A DNA stretch of 64,000 nucleotides. Origin: Cylicocyclus nassatus. Its lineage: Eukaryota > Nematoda > Chromadorea > Rhabditida > Strongylidae. The notes below the pieces were generated by a model. It was not told the DNA's origin. It was given only the letters and a program-made list of their open reading frames with translations, and ran no database searches. Shown piece by piece: positions 45,856-55,561 of the stretch (position 1 is its first letter; the number at the start of each line of letters is the position of its first letter). The translations under genes and the position numbers were made by a program. Where the stretch lies: assembly GCA_958299035.1 (NCBI GenBank), contig CATQJL010000112.1, positions 3,208,123-3,272,122 of the forward strand, given 5' to 3'.

Positions 45856-46215
45856 CTAGAGCATTCCTCCCATGAATGGCATACCAGGCATTCCTCCCAT
45901 GAATGGCATACCATGCATTCCTCCCATTGGCATACCAGGCATTCCTCCCATTGGCATACCAGACATTCCTCCCATTGACATACCAGGCATTCCTCCCATG
46001 AATGGCATACCAGGCATTCCACCTCCGGGTAAACCTCCCATTTGGGAAGGAGCATGCATCATCTCTAAATTGAAAAATATGCAAGTAGCAATTCCAAACC
46101 ATTTGAAATTAGAAGACTAACTTTGACTCGGAAGAAAGCCGGAAGAAGGTGGCATCATTGGCAACTGTGAGACTGTCATGCAGATGCAGTAGACTAGCAG
46201 TGCAAGTACGAGCAT
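45856..46215 (-). CDS. Truncated secreted Gly/Met/Pro-rich protein, copy 2
   Basis: Exon 1 (46215-46122) has the same 94-nt length and phase as copy 1 and encodes a signal-like MLVLALLVYCICMTVSQ. The donor is GTTAGT. Exon 2 (46064-45856) follows an AATTTAG acceptor and encodes KMMHAPSQMGG, then 24- and 27-nt repeats (GGMPGMPFMGG, GGMSGMPMGG), stopping at GGML. The predicted product is 100 residues. The repeat count differs from copy 1, with about two extra 24-nt units. The stop arises at a roughly 390-bp insertion (45469-45859) that separates this part from the decayed remainder. It may be a functional short protein or simply a pseudogene. Confidence 0.5.
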
Positions 46216-46449
46216 ATTTTTTCAGCTGAAATAGCTGAAATATTTCAACAAAGATTTGAGAGCACATTCACGAGTTGTTGGAAATTATCTTTAGTACAGG
46301 AAGCTTTATAAAGTGTACAACTAGTCCTAGATGCTTCGAACTGGTAAAAGAAAAAGTGAGAAGTTCTTATGTTTTAGGGCCGGGACAGTGTTACTTGTCC
46401 TTCCAACAATTCTAAGCGAAAATTGGTCCAATGTTGGTGCCGAGAGCAT

Positions 46450-47810
46450 ACCTTCGATACATAGAGCCACGTACTCTGGTAACCTTCACTTTGAGTGTCA
46501 TGAGAGGACACAACCTTCACCTGGAGAGGAGTACAAGTCATCCGGGGCGAAGCCCCAGATATTATGACATAACTAATGACTAACTATGTAAGGATGAATG
46601 TGAATGAGGCATATAGTAGTGACATCCAAAGAAAAGCTCAAAAAACCGAAAGATTGCGTTTTCATGGCCTTTTTTGCTGAAAAGAGGGTTTTTCTTCAAA
46701 AATTCAGTTAGAAATTAGGATAAAACTTATCAGTTAACCTTTCTATAGACTGCGATTGAGCGTTGGAGGTTCATGAAAGCCGCTGGAGTTCAACAAAAAC
46801 GAGAAACTGCGCTGAAATCTTGCGCAGAGAGTCGCCACATAAATGCTGGTCTATCTCGTTATGGAGTGAGATTCAAGACCCGCGACGTTATCAGTGCTCC
46901 TGGCCGTGTCATGAGGATCACAACGATATATAATATTATAGGGTTTCGTTATGACCCCGCGGAGATCAATGACCAGAGCCAAATGCCCCGCCGGCTCTGG
47001 TCTCTCTCCGCTGCTCGTCTGCGTCTCCGCGCGCTGCGCGCTACCTCGCTACCCCAAGCGCGGGGCGCGGGGCATTTGGCTCTGGTACCCTTTTCTTCGC
47101 TGTTTCGAACCCAATTTTAGCAAGCTATATATCATTTTGAAGCTCTTGATCTCTATTTTCACGCTGACAACGTCGCAGGACTCCTTTTTATGATTTAAAC
47201 AAGAAATCCGGCAAAAACCTTGTTTTTGAAAATCTCTCGTTTTTCTCCTAGTTTGACTCTTTTCACGCAGTTTTTTTGTGTAGTCGATAGGTCTTGTTTC
47301 TGTCTATAATGTAGACAACGTCGCCGAGCTTATTTCTTTGCTTATGCCGCTTTTTTTGTAGAAATTACTAAAAAATGCGTTTTTCTTTACCTTATTCTTT
47401 TTCAGTAGTTTCGCAACGAATTTTCTCCAGCTTGGACGATACTTGCTCAGAATGATGAGCGGAAGAATCCAGACAACGTCGCAGGGTACAAGAGGGATGG
47501 CGCGGGGGTAAAAATTTAAAGGACGCATCAAAAATCAAAACCCCGTGCGAATTGCTGGTCGTGGAGCGAAAACTTACACTCTGTAAAGCCGCCAAATGAA
47601 AGATTTCAAATCTTATTGCAGCGTTTTTATCCGGTTTACAGCCATTTCTTTTGCTTTTTATGTCTGTTTTACGTCATATTCTCTTCTCTGATCTTCTTTG
47701 AACAACCTTCACCATTTGTGACGTCGGATGTTCAAACAACCTTCACTTTTGGCGCCCTGTCTCTAGACTATCGAAGGTATGGCCGAGAGGATTTGTCAAC
47801 CATTTATATC
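46450..47810. other. Unit 2-specific insertion with GC-rich hairpin
   Basis: This stretch is absent from the matching position in unit 1. A GGGGCGAAGCCCC hairpin lies at about 46542. A long GC-rich inverted repeat runs from 46972 to 47086, its arms beginning ACCAGAGCCAAATGCCCCGC and mirrored at the right. The word GACAACGTCGC recurs at 47166, 47314 and 47472, about 150 bases apart. A 115-codon plus-strand frame here crosses the palindrome and is not credible as a gene. Confidence 0.5.
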
Positions 47811-48479
47811 AGACTTGTAAGTATATTCGCCAGCGTTCAGGAAAGTGGGTTTCGTGAGAAGAGCAGACGGACGAACAGAGTTTCATAAATACTGTCGTTA
47901 TTCTCTTCCTCTCTTATTTCCTTGCTTTTCAAGATACACGGTTTTATTCAAAGAAGTTACATTGCCGTTATCTTCCAAACATATGCTAGCACTTGTAGGA
48001 GGTCAAAAATTCAAGGTTGCTTCAAAGGCTTATGGAGTAAAATTACTTGAGAACAACTAAGCATTCTTTGAAGAATAAAAAAATTCCGCTTTCTAATCTT
48101 GTAGGAATGTCTAATGTTGGTGATGTAAGTGTAAACGAGTAAAAAATCCGTAGCTTCTAGTGCTTAAGACGAAGAGAGTTTGGGGATTTTCTGATTTAGA
48201 TTCTTTGTTCAGACTTTGCAAAAATCGGACTCGTTACAACATTACAACAATACTACAGGACAGAGTAGCAATGACAGTGACAAACTAAGCTCTCATGGAT
48301 GGAACTGGCAGAAAAAAATGATCACACAGCTGCAAACAGTTTCTTAACGGTGAGAAGAGCGCCATCATAACAGATTTATTGTCTCATCCTATACGTGTAC
48401 AAAACCATAAAGTATCCCATAATATTTGCGATAAAGCAAACTGTACCAGAATTTCTCTTTCCAGTCGTAATCGTAAATA

Positions 48480-49332
48480 TTAGGGGGATCGGTAAAAAAT
48501 GGGGCAGCTTGATTTTTATTAAATTTTGAGGTTTTTTATTTCGACCAACAACAAGCAGGCTGCAACGCAAACGTCGCTCATATGAGCGACCTTTGCCTAT
48601 TATTCTGGCAAAGCGTCAACGCTCCTCTCCCACAACCCTAGCGTGGCGCCCTGAAGAACTCAAACAGGGTTTTTTAAACATCGCTCATTCTTGCGCTGCC
48701 ATACCGTAAAGTTATAGAGCACTTGATACACCATTCGAAAGAGCTCTTCATGCTCTTTCGAATAATGTATTAAACATACAGGATTTCTTTCTATTTCTAA
48801 GTAAAAAAGCGAAATACCTGAAAAATCGGAATTTTTTGGCGCAACAAAAACCAATAAATCAGTTTTCAATTTGTATTTTCCAAAGATAGATAAAGTGTGA
48901 GGTAAGCTGCATAGATAGAGCGTAAAAAGCTCTTTCAGATGGTGCCTATAAAACATGCGTTCACCTGCAAAGCATTAAATGGCACGTATCTTTGTTCTCA
49001 AAGCTGCTAATGGCCATATCTCCTGAATTTGAAAGTTTAGATCAGCAACCCATCGTGTTCTGGTGACTGTACCTTCCATTGCAGCAGTAGTAGTTTGGAT
49101 GGTCTCACATGTTCTGCGCAGATACTGCCCGAAGTTTATGTCAAAGTGACTAACTTTGCATTTCAGACACTATAAAAATTATTAGGTATGTAAGTGACCT
49201 TATATAGGTATTTCGGAAAGAGAATAATTTATTCTAACATATATCAATAAATTGGGAAACTCAATCATTTTTCTTTTTTTGAGAAATCTACATTTATTCT
49301 CTAGGTGCCCCATTTTTTACCGATCACCCTAA
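48480..49332. mobile_element. 853-bp TA-flanked MITE specific to unit 2
   Basis: The termini are TTAGGGGGATCGGTAAAAAA and the reverse complement of TTAGGGTGATCGGTAAAAAA. They match at 26 of 27 bases through GGGGCA and are flanked by TA on both sides. Unit 1 has the uninterrupted site at about 33825-33850. There is no transposase. An internal hairpin (ATTCGAAAGAGC and mirror, about 48732-48763) is present. The TTAGGG start and TA target fit the Tc1/mariner superfamily. Confidence 0.88.
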
Positions 49333-50289
49333 TATATCAATAGGAATTCTCGTAGAGATTCCAAGTACAACTGTTGAATTATCGTGAGTGAATCATAATA
49401 TTTGGATTTTTACGTTACAAACTAAACTTTATACATTTTTTCTGACTGCTCCTACACTCATGGCTTCTAAAAATCTCATCCATAATTTCTAGTACACAAT
49501 GCAAACAATCGAAAATTAACCAAACCAATTTTTGATTATTTGAGATTCGCTTTGGAAGATACAAGCAATGTATACTCCCCATCAAGTAAATTCCGATGGA
49601 AGAGTGATATTTGCTCGCTTGACGAAGTTTCATCCTCCACGACGAATATAGCACTGTTGCGGAAAATTAAGGTTCTGCGCGGACATTTGCAATAAATACG
49701 CACCTCTTGTGTAAAGGCGCGTATTTTGCGCTCCGCGCAGGACCTTCTAATTCGGTGACATATCGCCCTCTACCAGTCATCATGGGTTAGGTCCTCCAAG
49801 TAACAAAAGCTGTTCAGTGTTCAAAAGTGCCTGTAGGTCGTAAGCAAATGCCCATATGCTATCATGCATGTTATGTCAGCGATTGGTATTTGATACGCTC
49901 CGAGCATAGGTTCAGAAATGACGCCCAAAGCTTCCGCCTTCAAATTTGAAACAAAATAAGTGGTATTGAAATGAGGACGTTTGATATGTCATAGTACTAT
50001 CTGTTCCGAAGCCCTTTGTGGTGAGGCCTGTAGGGAATGGTATACAAGAGTGTCGTGACCGAGGAGTGTATGGATACATATAAGATGACCTACAGTTGAT
50101 AAGAAAGATATCGACCTTCAGTACCCGTACTTCAGTATACGAAAGAATCATGCCAGGGAGGTTTTCGTGCCTCAAACTTGAGTAATCAGATCTTTATGTT
50201 TCACCACAATTCTAGATACAGAAAATACAACATGATTAAATTCAGTAAATGTCAACTTATACCAAGCATAAAGACCAGGGAAATTCATG

Positions 50290-51610
50290 ATGTGTGCCTG
50301 CGAATTAGAATGCGAAAAGGTTCCTTCGTTCTGCTCCTTACAGGGAAAGGATAAAGAGTCGCACTGGTGTTTAGCAAGGGGATTCACATTAAGGTCATTG
50401 AGGTCGCCTCGGGACGCTAATAGTTTACCTGCTTTCCAAATTTGCGAGTTCTGTGACGAAAGAAGTTACGGAACCCTTGGATGTGCAGCTATTGCCTTGC
50501 TCACATTCGTAAACAGTGACGATGGATGTCTAAAACCTGTAGAAACAGAGACCAGTGACTTCTCTCAAAGACGCAGATCTGAAAAGCGGATATGTTATCA
50601 ATGTCCGGAATGGACCATAAAGATGGACATCTTTTTGCTGAACCCGAGCAGCTTGGTACCTTTATCCGTTAGCAAGAATAAAAGAGGCTCAATTTCCGAT
50701 CTCCATTGGTCTACGATAACACAAGACACTACCAAACCCATAGGTTTTCTGGCACAGCTGGGCCCAGCCTCCGCTCATGAGCAAACTGAGCCATCTTGAG
50801 ATAATGTCCTCACTTCAATGTTTGTGCCTCGTGCTAACGCTTAAAAAGCTCAAAGTAGAGGTTTAACATTCTATAGCGTTGAGGCTTCCCTTCAGCTTTC
50901 CCGAACATTGTCTGTAGAAATAATGATGTGGCAGATTTGCTGAATAAGCTATGAAAACTTTTTACGATATTTCAACGCTATCAACTATGGGTGGTAAATT
51001 TTGATACGGAGACTGTAGTTTTTGGTTCTCTACATGCATTATGCAATGCAATGAATGCCTTACAATGACGCTTTTCCCAGCGTAAAAACATCGTTTTTCG
51101 CTGTAAATCCAATACATCTTCAATAAAAAAAGTTTTTCGACACTGTTCGGAGACAGTTCCACTTATGCTGACTGAATAATGTGATTATGCTGCACATCCC
51201 CGATATTGCTCCACTCTACAATGTACTGTTTCTTACCAGCAAGCAATGCTAGACGCAAGGTACCTTATTTCAAAAGATATGGTAAATTTACACTATGTTC
51301 CAGTGGCCTGATGAGGACACTTTTGCGTGCCCGGCTACTGTAGCAGTAAAGTTAGGCTGGCTTTGATGTTTTATGTAAGCGCAAAAAAACGTGTGTCTGC
51401 CGTTCTTTTGCTTGAAGTACCGAGACAGCATATATATCGCATCAACATCACAAATTTCAAAAGTTTAGTCAAATTTCCATGGATCAACCAAGTTGTTGAT
51501 ATCCGTTGTTTGCTTTTGCGCACCTCTGGTAATGAGGAACAAAGAGCGTCCAAATCTTCTGTCTCTGCTCTGTCGCAGCAATGTTCTTGCACGGAAGGAA
51601 CTCAAAAAGT
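50290..51610 (-). pseudogene. Frame-disrupted copy of the unit 1 multi-exon gene
   Basis: The same blocks as in 41117-43171 are recognisable but carry indels. The block at 51605-51520 lacks one base relative to unit 1 in the GAGCAGAG region, which splits the frame before DALCSSLPE. The SKKM block near 50640 gains one base (ATGTCCATCTTTATGG against ATGTCATCTATATGG). The 170-codon plus-strand frame at 50287-50799 runs across these blocks in the opposite direction and has no support of its own. Confidence 0.3.
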
Positions 51611-52266
51611 TGAGATATGCGAAATTTTCAAACAAGTAGAGCGGAAGGACTCCTTTGCTAAAGCTGTTGAAGCTATGGCTCGGCAAAATTGAGGTAGGCT
51701 GGAGTTTTGTGAATCTACTCAAGAAACCTCTTCTTCACAGGGCTACTCAAGCCCCAACTGACACGGTCTCCTTTACGTTGAGAATCTACAGCAAAGTGGC
51801 CTCTGAAGTGCATTTCGACTCGTAAGCAAAGCCTTCTCCTCTCTCACAGCTTGACATTAAGGCCAAGATAAGGCAGAGGGGCTCAGCTCGTTCGGTTGCT
51901 TCTAGTTGGGAGTTCTTTTTGCCAAATTGAACCCGTCTAGGGTTATGCAGCTTTCGATTTTCACATGGAATCTAACTTTTGCTGAGCCACTGCCATTGAA
52001 AACAGTCCTAAAAAAGCTTTTGAGGATGAGAAGAGACAAACATACTTATCCTTTGAATTCTCTCAGCCATATACACAATGCTTTTGTCTCAGAACTTCCT
52101 AAAACTGATTAAATACCTCTTAACCCACTCGTCGATATTACACCAAAGCCTAAAAACGATGGAGAGTAGCAGGAATAACGAGTTGAATTATTATATAAAT
52201 CAAAGGTGTGGCATCTTTTTGTCTACAGGTTACGCTGGTGATCCGCCTGAGGGGGAGGAGGACTAT

Positions 52267-53111
52267 GGCCTGTAGTAAAGCTCGATCAGTTCAGGTGAAC
52301 TGAACTTATCCAATCAGTTCACCTCACGTCAGATGAACTGATGGCCGCCCACCCTCCCATGCTATAAGAATGGCGAGTGAACTGATAGTTGACCATCTGT
52401 CCACCTGCTGCAGTCAACTCTTCCACATCAGCTCACGTTCAAGTGACCTGAACGTGAACTGATGTTAGAGTGCTGCAAATAGTGTGTAGAAGAGGAGACG
52501 CAGACAAGACTCCCGTAAGTTGCTCCTGAGTAACTTACGATACACATCAGTTAGGCTAAAAATGCAGACAAAATCGGCGCAAAACTGCACAACCGCGCCC
52601 GAAAAGGAGAGATGAACAGCTGATTTTGGCGAGGATAACAAAGAAACAAATTTTTCTCTTTTTTATAAACCTTACTGGTTTTTTTCACTAGCTGTCCAAA
52701 ACAAGAACCCTTTTATTCATTTCATTGAATTCACGCTGCAACGATTTCGTTTTCATAAAATTTTCGTCACAAATTGTGCTTTTGTTTTATCCGTGCATTT
52801 GCTAGGCGAAATCCTTGATAGCGGTCATCATCGATTGCGTAGTGGCCGCTATCAAAGATTGCCCAGCGATGCATCAAAAGGTGTGTCGCTAGTCGAAGTC
52901 GAACCACGGCCGCGCGCGTGTAGTTCCAATCGCTTACCCGTTTGACCTAACCAGCTCAAGTGATTCTTTTTTCAAGAACGCACTCGATTGTAATGCCTCG
53001 GAAGCGATCCGCATCCAGATCAATGGCTCGCCGGATGCTAGACTGAGGCGTGATGAGATCAACGCCGGCCCGCGTTGAGAGAGATGCCCTGATGGGGGTT
53101 TACTACAGGCC
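52267..53111. mobile_element. 845-bp element with GGCCTGTAGTAAA ends
   Basis: The termini are GGCCTGTAGTAAAG and its near-exact reverse complement at 53111, flanked by TAT on both sides. The interior is unusually rich in short palindromes. These include TCAGTTCAGGTGAACTGA at about 52289, a hairpin with TTCACGTTCAGG-type arms around 52430-52466, CGTAAGTT and its mirror near 52513-52540, and a GATAGCGG/CCGCTATC stem at about 52815-52855. No coding sequence was recognised. Confidence 0.7.
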
Positions 53112-53327
53112 TATAAGTCGTCGAAAGTGGGCGGTTCACGCGGACATCTTCACATGTTGCAGACATAACGGATTTGTACCGGCTGTCCGCGCAGGGTGGA
53201 GCCTATCGGCGACATAAAGTCTTCTACCCGCCTGAGGTAGCTCAAAAAAATAAAGTCGTAATGTATCCTTCATTCAAAGCTTTTATCCCTTCTCACATAA
53301 CTTTCATCTACATCCTTGTTTTTATAG

Positions 53328-53465
53328 TTAGTTCTCAACTTGTCGCATATCTTCTCTCCGTTTGATTACAGCACTACAAAACTGAATGGTAGCGCAATCC
53401 TGCTCCAGCGGCGAAGTAGTGCTTGCCATTAACAAAAAAGCCATCAAAACTGACAATGAGAACAT
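53328..53465 (-). CDS. Possible small secreted peptide at duplication edge
   Basis: A minus-strand ATG frame of 45 codons starts MFSLSVLMAFLLMASTTS, a plausible signal peptide, then SPLEQDCATIQFC and a basic stretch before a TAA. The paralogous block at 44938-44990 keeps the SPLEQDC part. It has lost about 31 bases after it, and its start has been cut by the tandem junction. A GT inside GCGACAA|gttgag could be a donor, making this a first exon. No family was recognised. Confidence 0.25.
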   Translation of the reverse strand: MFSLSVLMAFLLMASTTSPLEQDCATIQFCSAVIKRREDMRQVEN

Positions 53466-53467
53466 AA

Positions 53468-54698
53468 TTTCTTCTAATACGGTAAAGAAACGAATCTCAT
53501 TTAAATGTCGGCTCGTGCTGACCACTGGTATATCCATATGCCAGTGCAGTGTTAGGATTAGCAGTCCGTGGAGGTGGCGCTCGATGGAAGTATTCGTTTC
53601 TCTACTCTTGATCCGTGTTTGACTATTTTGTGGGTCCTTCTTTTTCTGTTCCCCCCCCCTCCCCCATAACCTCGTGCGTCGATTTTTTTGCAAAGTTAGC
53701 GGGGATTTTCTTCCAAAAACTGGCGCCACTTCTGCCAAGTCCTGACTAAGATGGATATTGGAAGATTTGCTGTGATGAGCTCAGGTAGAGTGGATTTAAT
53801 TATCTACTTCGAAAAGCAGGCAACGAGATCTCATCACGCTGAATGATTCACTTAGCCACGAATTGAACTGCACACCTGCCTTTTCGGAAAAACGATTAGG
53901 TGGTACACCATATTGAATCGGAGTGGAAGAGGGCGAAGAGGAGTAGTGGAGCCTAGCGTCTAACTGGTGAGACATTTCAGTGGTTGATTACATAACTAGC
54001 TCCACCAGCAATTCTTTCCCCGTCACACCCATGCTGCCCTTCCGTACTTCGTTGAACAAACGGTTGACATTTTTACGAGTTGTAAAGCAGAGTTTGGATT
54101 TAGCGCACTCAAATGAAAGGGAAGGTTAAGGTAGGGCGTTTTTATGAGCGCGGACAAGGGTCAATTCGTGAACATGTGGTTTCGGTTCACACTATTGCGC
54201 TCGGATCTTGTAGTCAGGACTTTTGTTGAACGCAAACTAAACAAAATAATAAGCTTGGCTTAACCATCATGGTAGCAACTGACATAGCATCCTTGCAGAC
54301 ATTCCTTTTATCCATAGTCTGAGAACAGGTTTGAAGCCCCACCTGCTCCTGTGTTAGTTAAATGAACCAATGTCGTTTTTACCTGTGCTCTTTAAAATAA
54401 AAACCAAAAGTCTTTACTTTCCAACAAAAGGTTGAAAGGTGAAAAGGCAGTAAAGCCAGTAATATTTCCACCACCATTCGCTATAAACTTCGCAGAAAAA
54501 ACGTTTTTTCGTCTTGAATATCTGAAAAGATCTTTGTAATCGACCTTAAGGAGGAACACAATAACTGACTGCCTCACATCATTTGTGAGTGATTCTGGTT
54601 TCTATGATACGGTTTAGCTTTTTGTTGACACTTAAAATTACAACCATGTTGTAGGAAATGTATCGCTATCTGCTTCGTTATGCATACAAGAAGATATT
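53468..54698. other. Intergenic; one unsupported exon-like frame
   Basis: A run of C lies at about 53651-53665. A minus-strand frame at 54577-54392 follows a TCTTTTCAG acceptor (near 54523) and reads ANGGGNITGFTAFSP before a stop. It could be the last exon of a gene whose other exons were not found. Confidence 0.3.
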
Positions 54699-55561
54699 TC
54701 AAACCCAGTACATAACACAGTTTTCTTTTGATTCAGTTGTTTGATAATATAGATTGTAGACCGCGTACACGAAGCGGATGCGGATGAACGTGCGATGGCA
54801 ATGACAACCCGTGCCAGCACACCGCCAACTCTATACGCATCTTATTCATACCATTTACAAATAGTCTTACGTTGCAAGTTTCCTCATCGCCGTCGTGAGT
54901 GTGCGAAATGTGGACATTACGAGCAAACTTTTCTCCTGTTTGGAGCATGTCTCCTCGCTCCTTGGGATATCTAGAACCTGGTTAGTTTTCGAAAAAATTA
55001 AGAGAAACGCGTGCAGCTTCTGCAACTTACTTGGGCAGAGCATGTTGAACACGCGATGAGTGAATAACTTTAATTTTACTCCATACATATATGCTCGAAA
55101 CGGGATACTGGTTTTCATCATATATCTGAAAGAAACAACTCCTTTCTAAGATATGGTAGAGAAAGCGAACATTCCACAAAGGTTAAAGTATTGCCGCGAA
55201 TTGCTAATAGCTGCAAATCTTTCTGCATCAATCCCAGTCAAATCCTCAAATCAACAAAGGTTCCGTGTAATTGTTGATTATTGTACCGAACAATCAAGCT
55301 TGCAAAATTGCTTCGAAACAGATATAGAACTAACCATTTGAACATGGCCAGATTCGCAAAACTTTCTAAATCCCTGCTCAAGATTTTGCCAGTTCCACTT
55401 AGGTTTTCCCCTTGGGTTAGATGTAAATAGATCAAAGTAGCCCTCGGAATAGACTGGCAATATCTAAAACGGCTATCATTACTACCAAATAAAATTCGGA
55501 TAACATAACTTACAATGAGTAAACCATACAGGAACATTTTACTGGTTAGATTACTGCTCAT
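54699..55561 (-). CDS. Secreted protein, six exons; weak Notch-ligand N-terminus resemblance
   Basis: Six exons join in phase: 55561-55514, 55463-55335, 55222-55178, 55125-55031, 54970-54871 and 54830-54699 (TGA), for 182 residues. The first two give a clear signal peptide (KMFLYGLLIILPVYSEG) followed directly by GYFDLFTSNPRG. Later segments read RGNTLTF, YPVSSIYVWSKIKVIHSSR, LQTGEKFARNVHISHTHDGD and a Cys/His-rich CNSWRCAGTGCHCHRTF. The order (GYF-hydrophobic start, a GNT.(T/N)F strand, then a YPVSS-IYVW-type strand) recalls the MNNL region of Notch ligands, but the DSL cysteine pattern is not present, so this is only a suggestion. Exon 3 depends on a GTGGAA donor and an alternative acceptor, and the last intron is only 40 nt. 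The signal peptide and exons 1, 2, 4 and 5 are the firm parts. Confidence 0.5.

Larger units (their letters stand above)
44994..53467. repeat. Tandem segmental duplication, unit 2
   Basis: This is the second, shorter direct copy of the segment starting at 31315. It lacks the insertions at 33065-33464, 33881-40097 and 43341-43474. It has its own at 45469-45859, about 46450-47800, 48480-49332 and 52267-53111. Divergence by eye is roughly one base in eight to ten, with many small indels, so the duplication is not recent. Past 53467 the sequence leaves the shared block (CATCAAAACTGAC then AATGAG), which gives the outer right boundary. Confidence 0.8.

Noticed and set aside
50287..50799. 170-codon plus-strand open frame
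   Set aside because: It runs antisense across blocks that look like minus-strand exons conserved between the two duplicated units. The equivalent frame is broken in unit 1, and no domain is visible.
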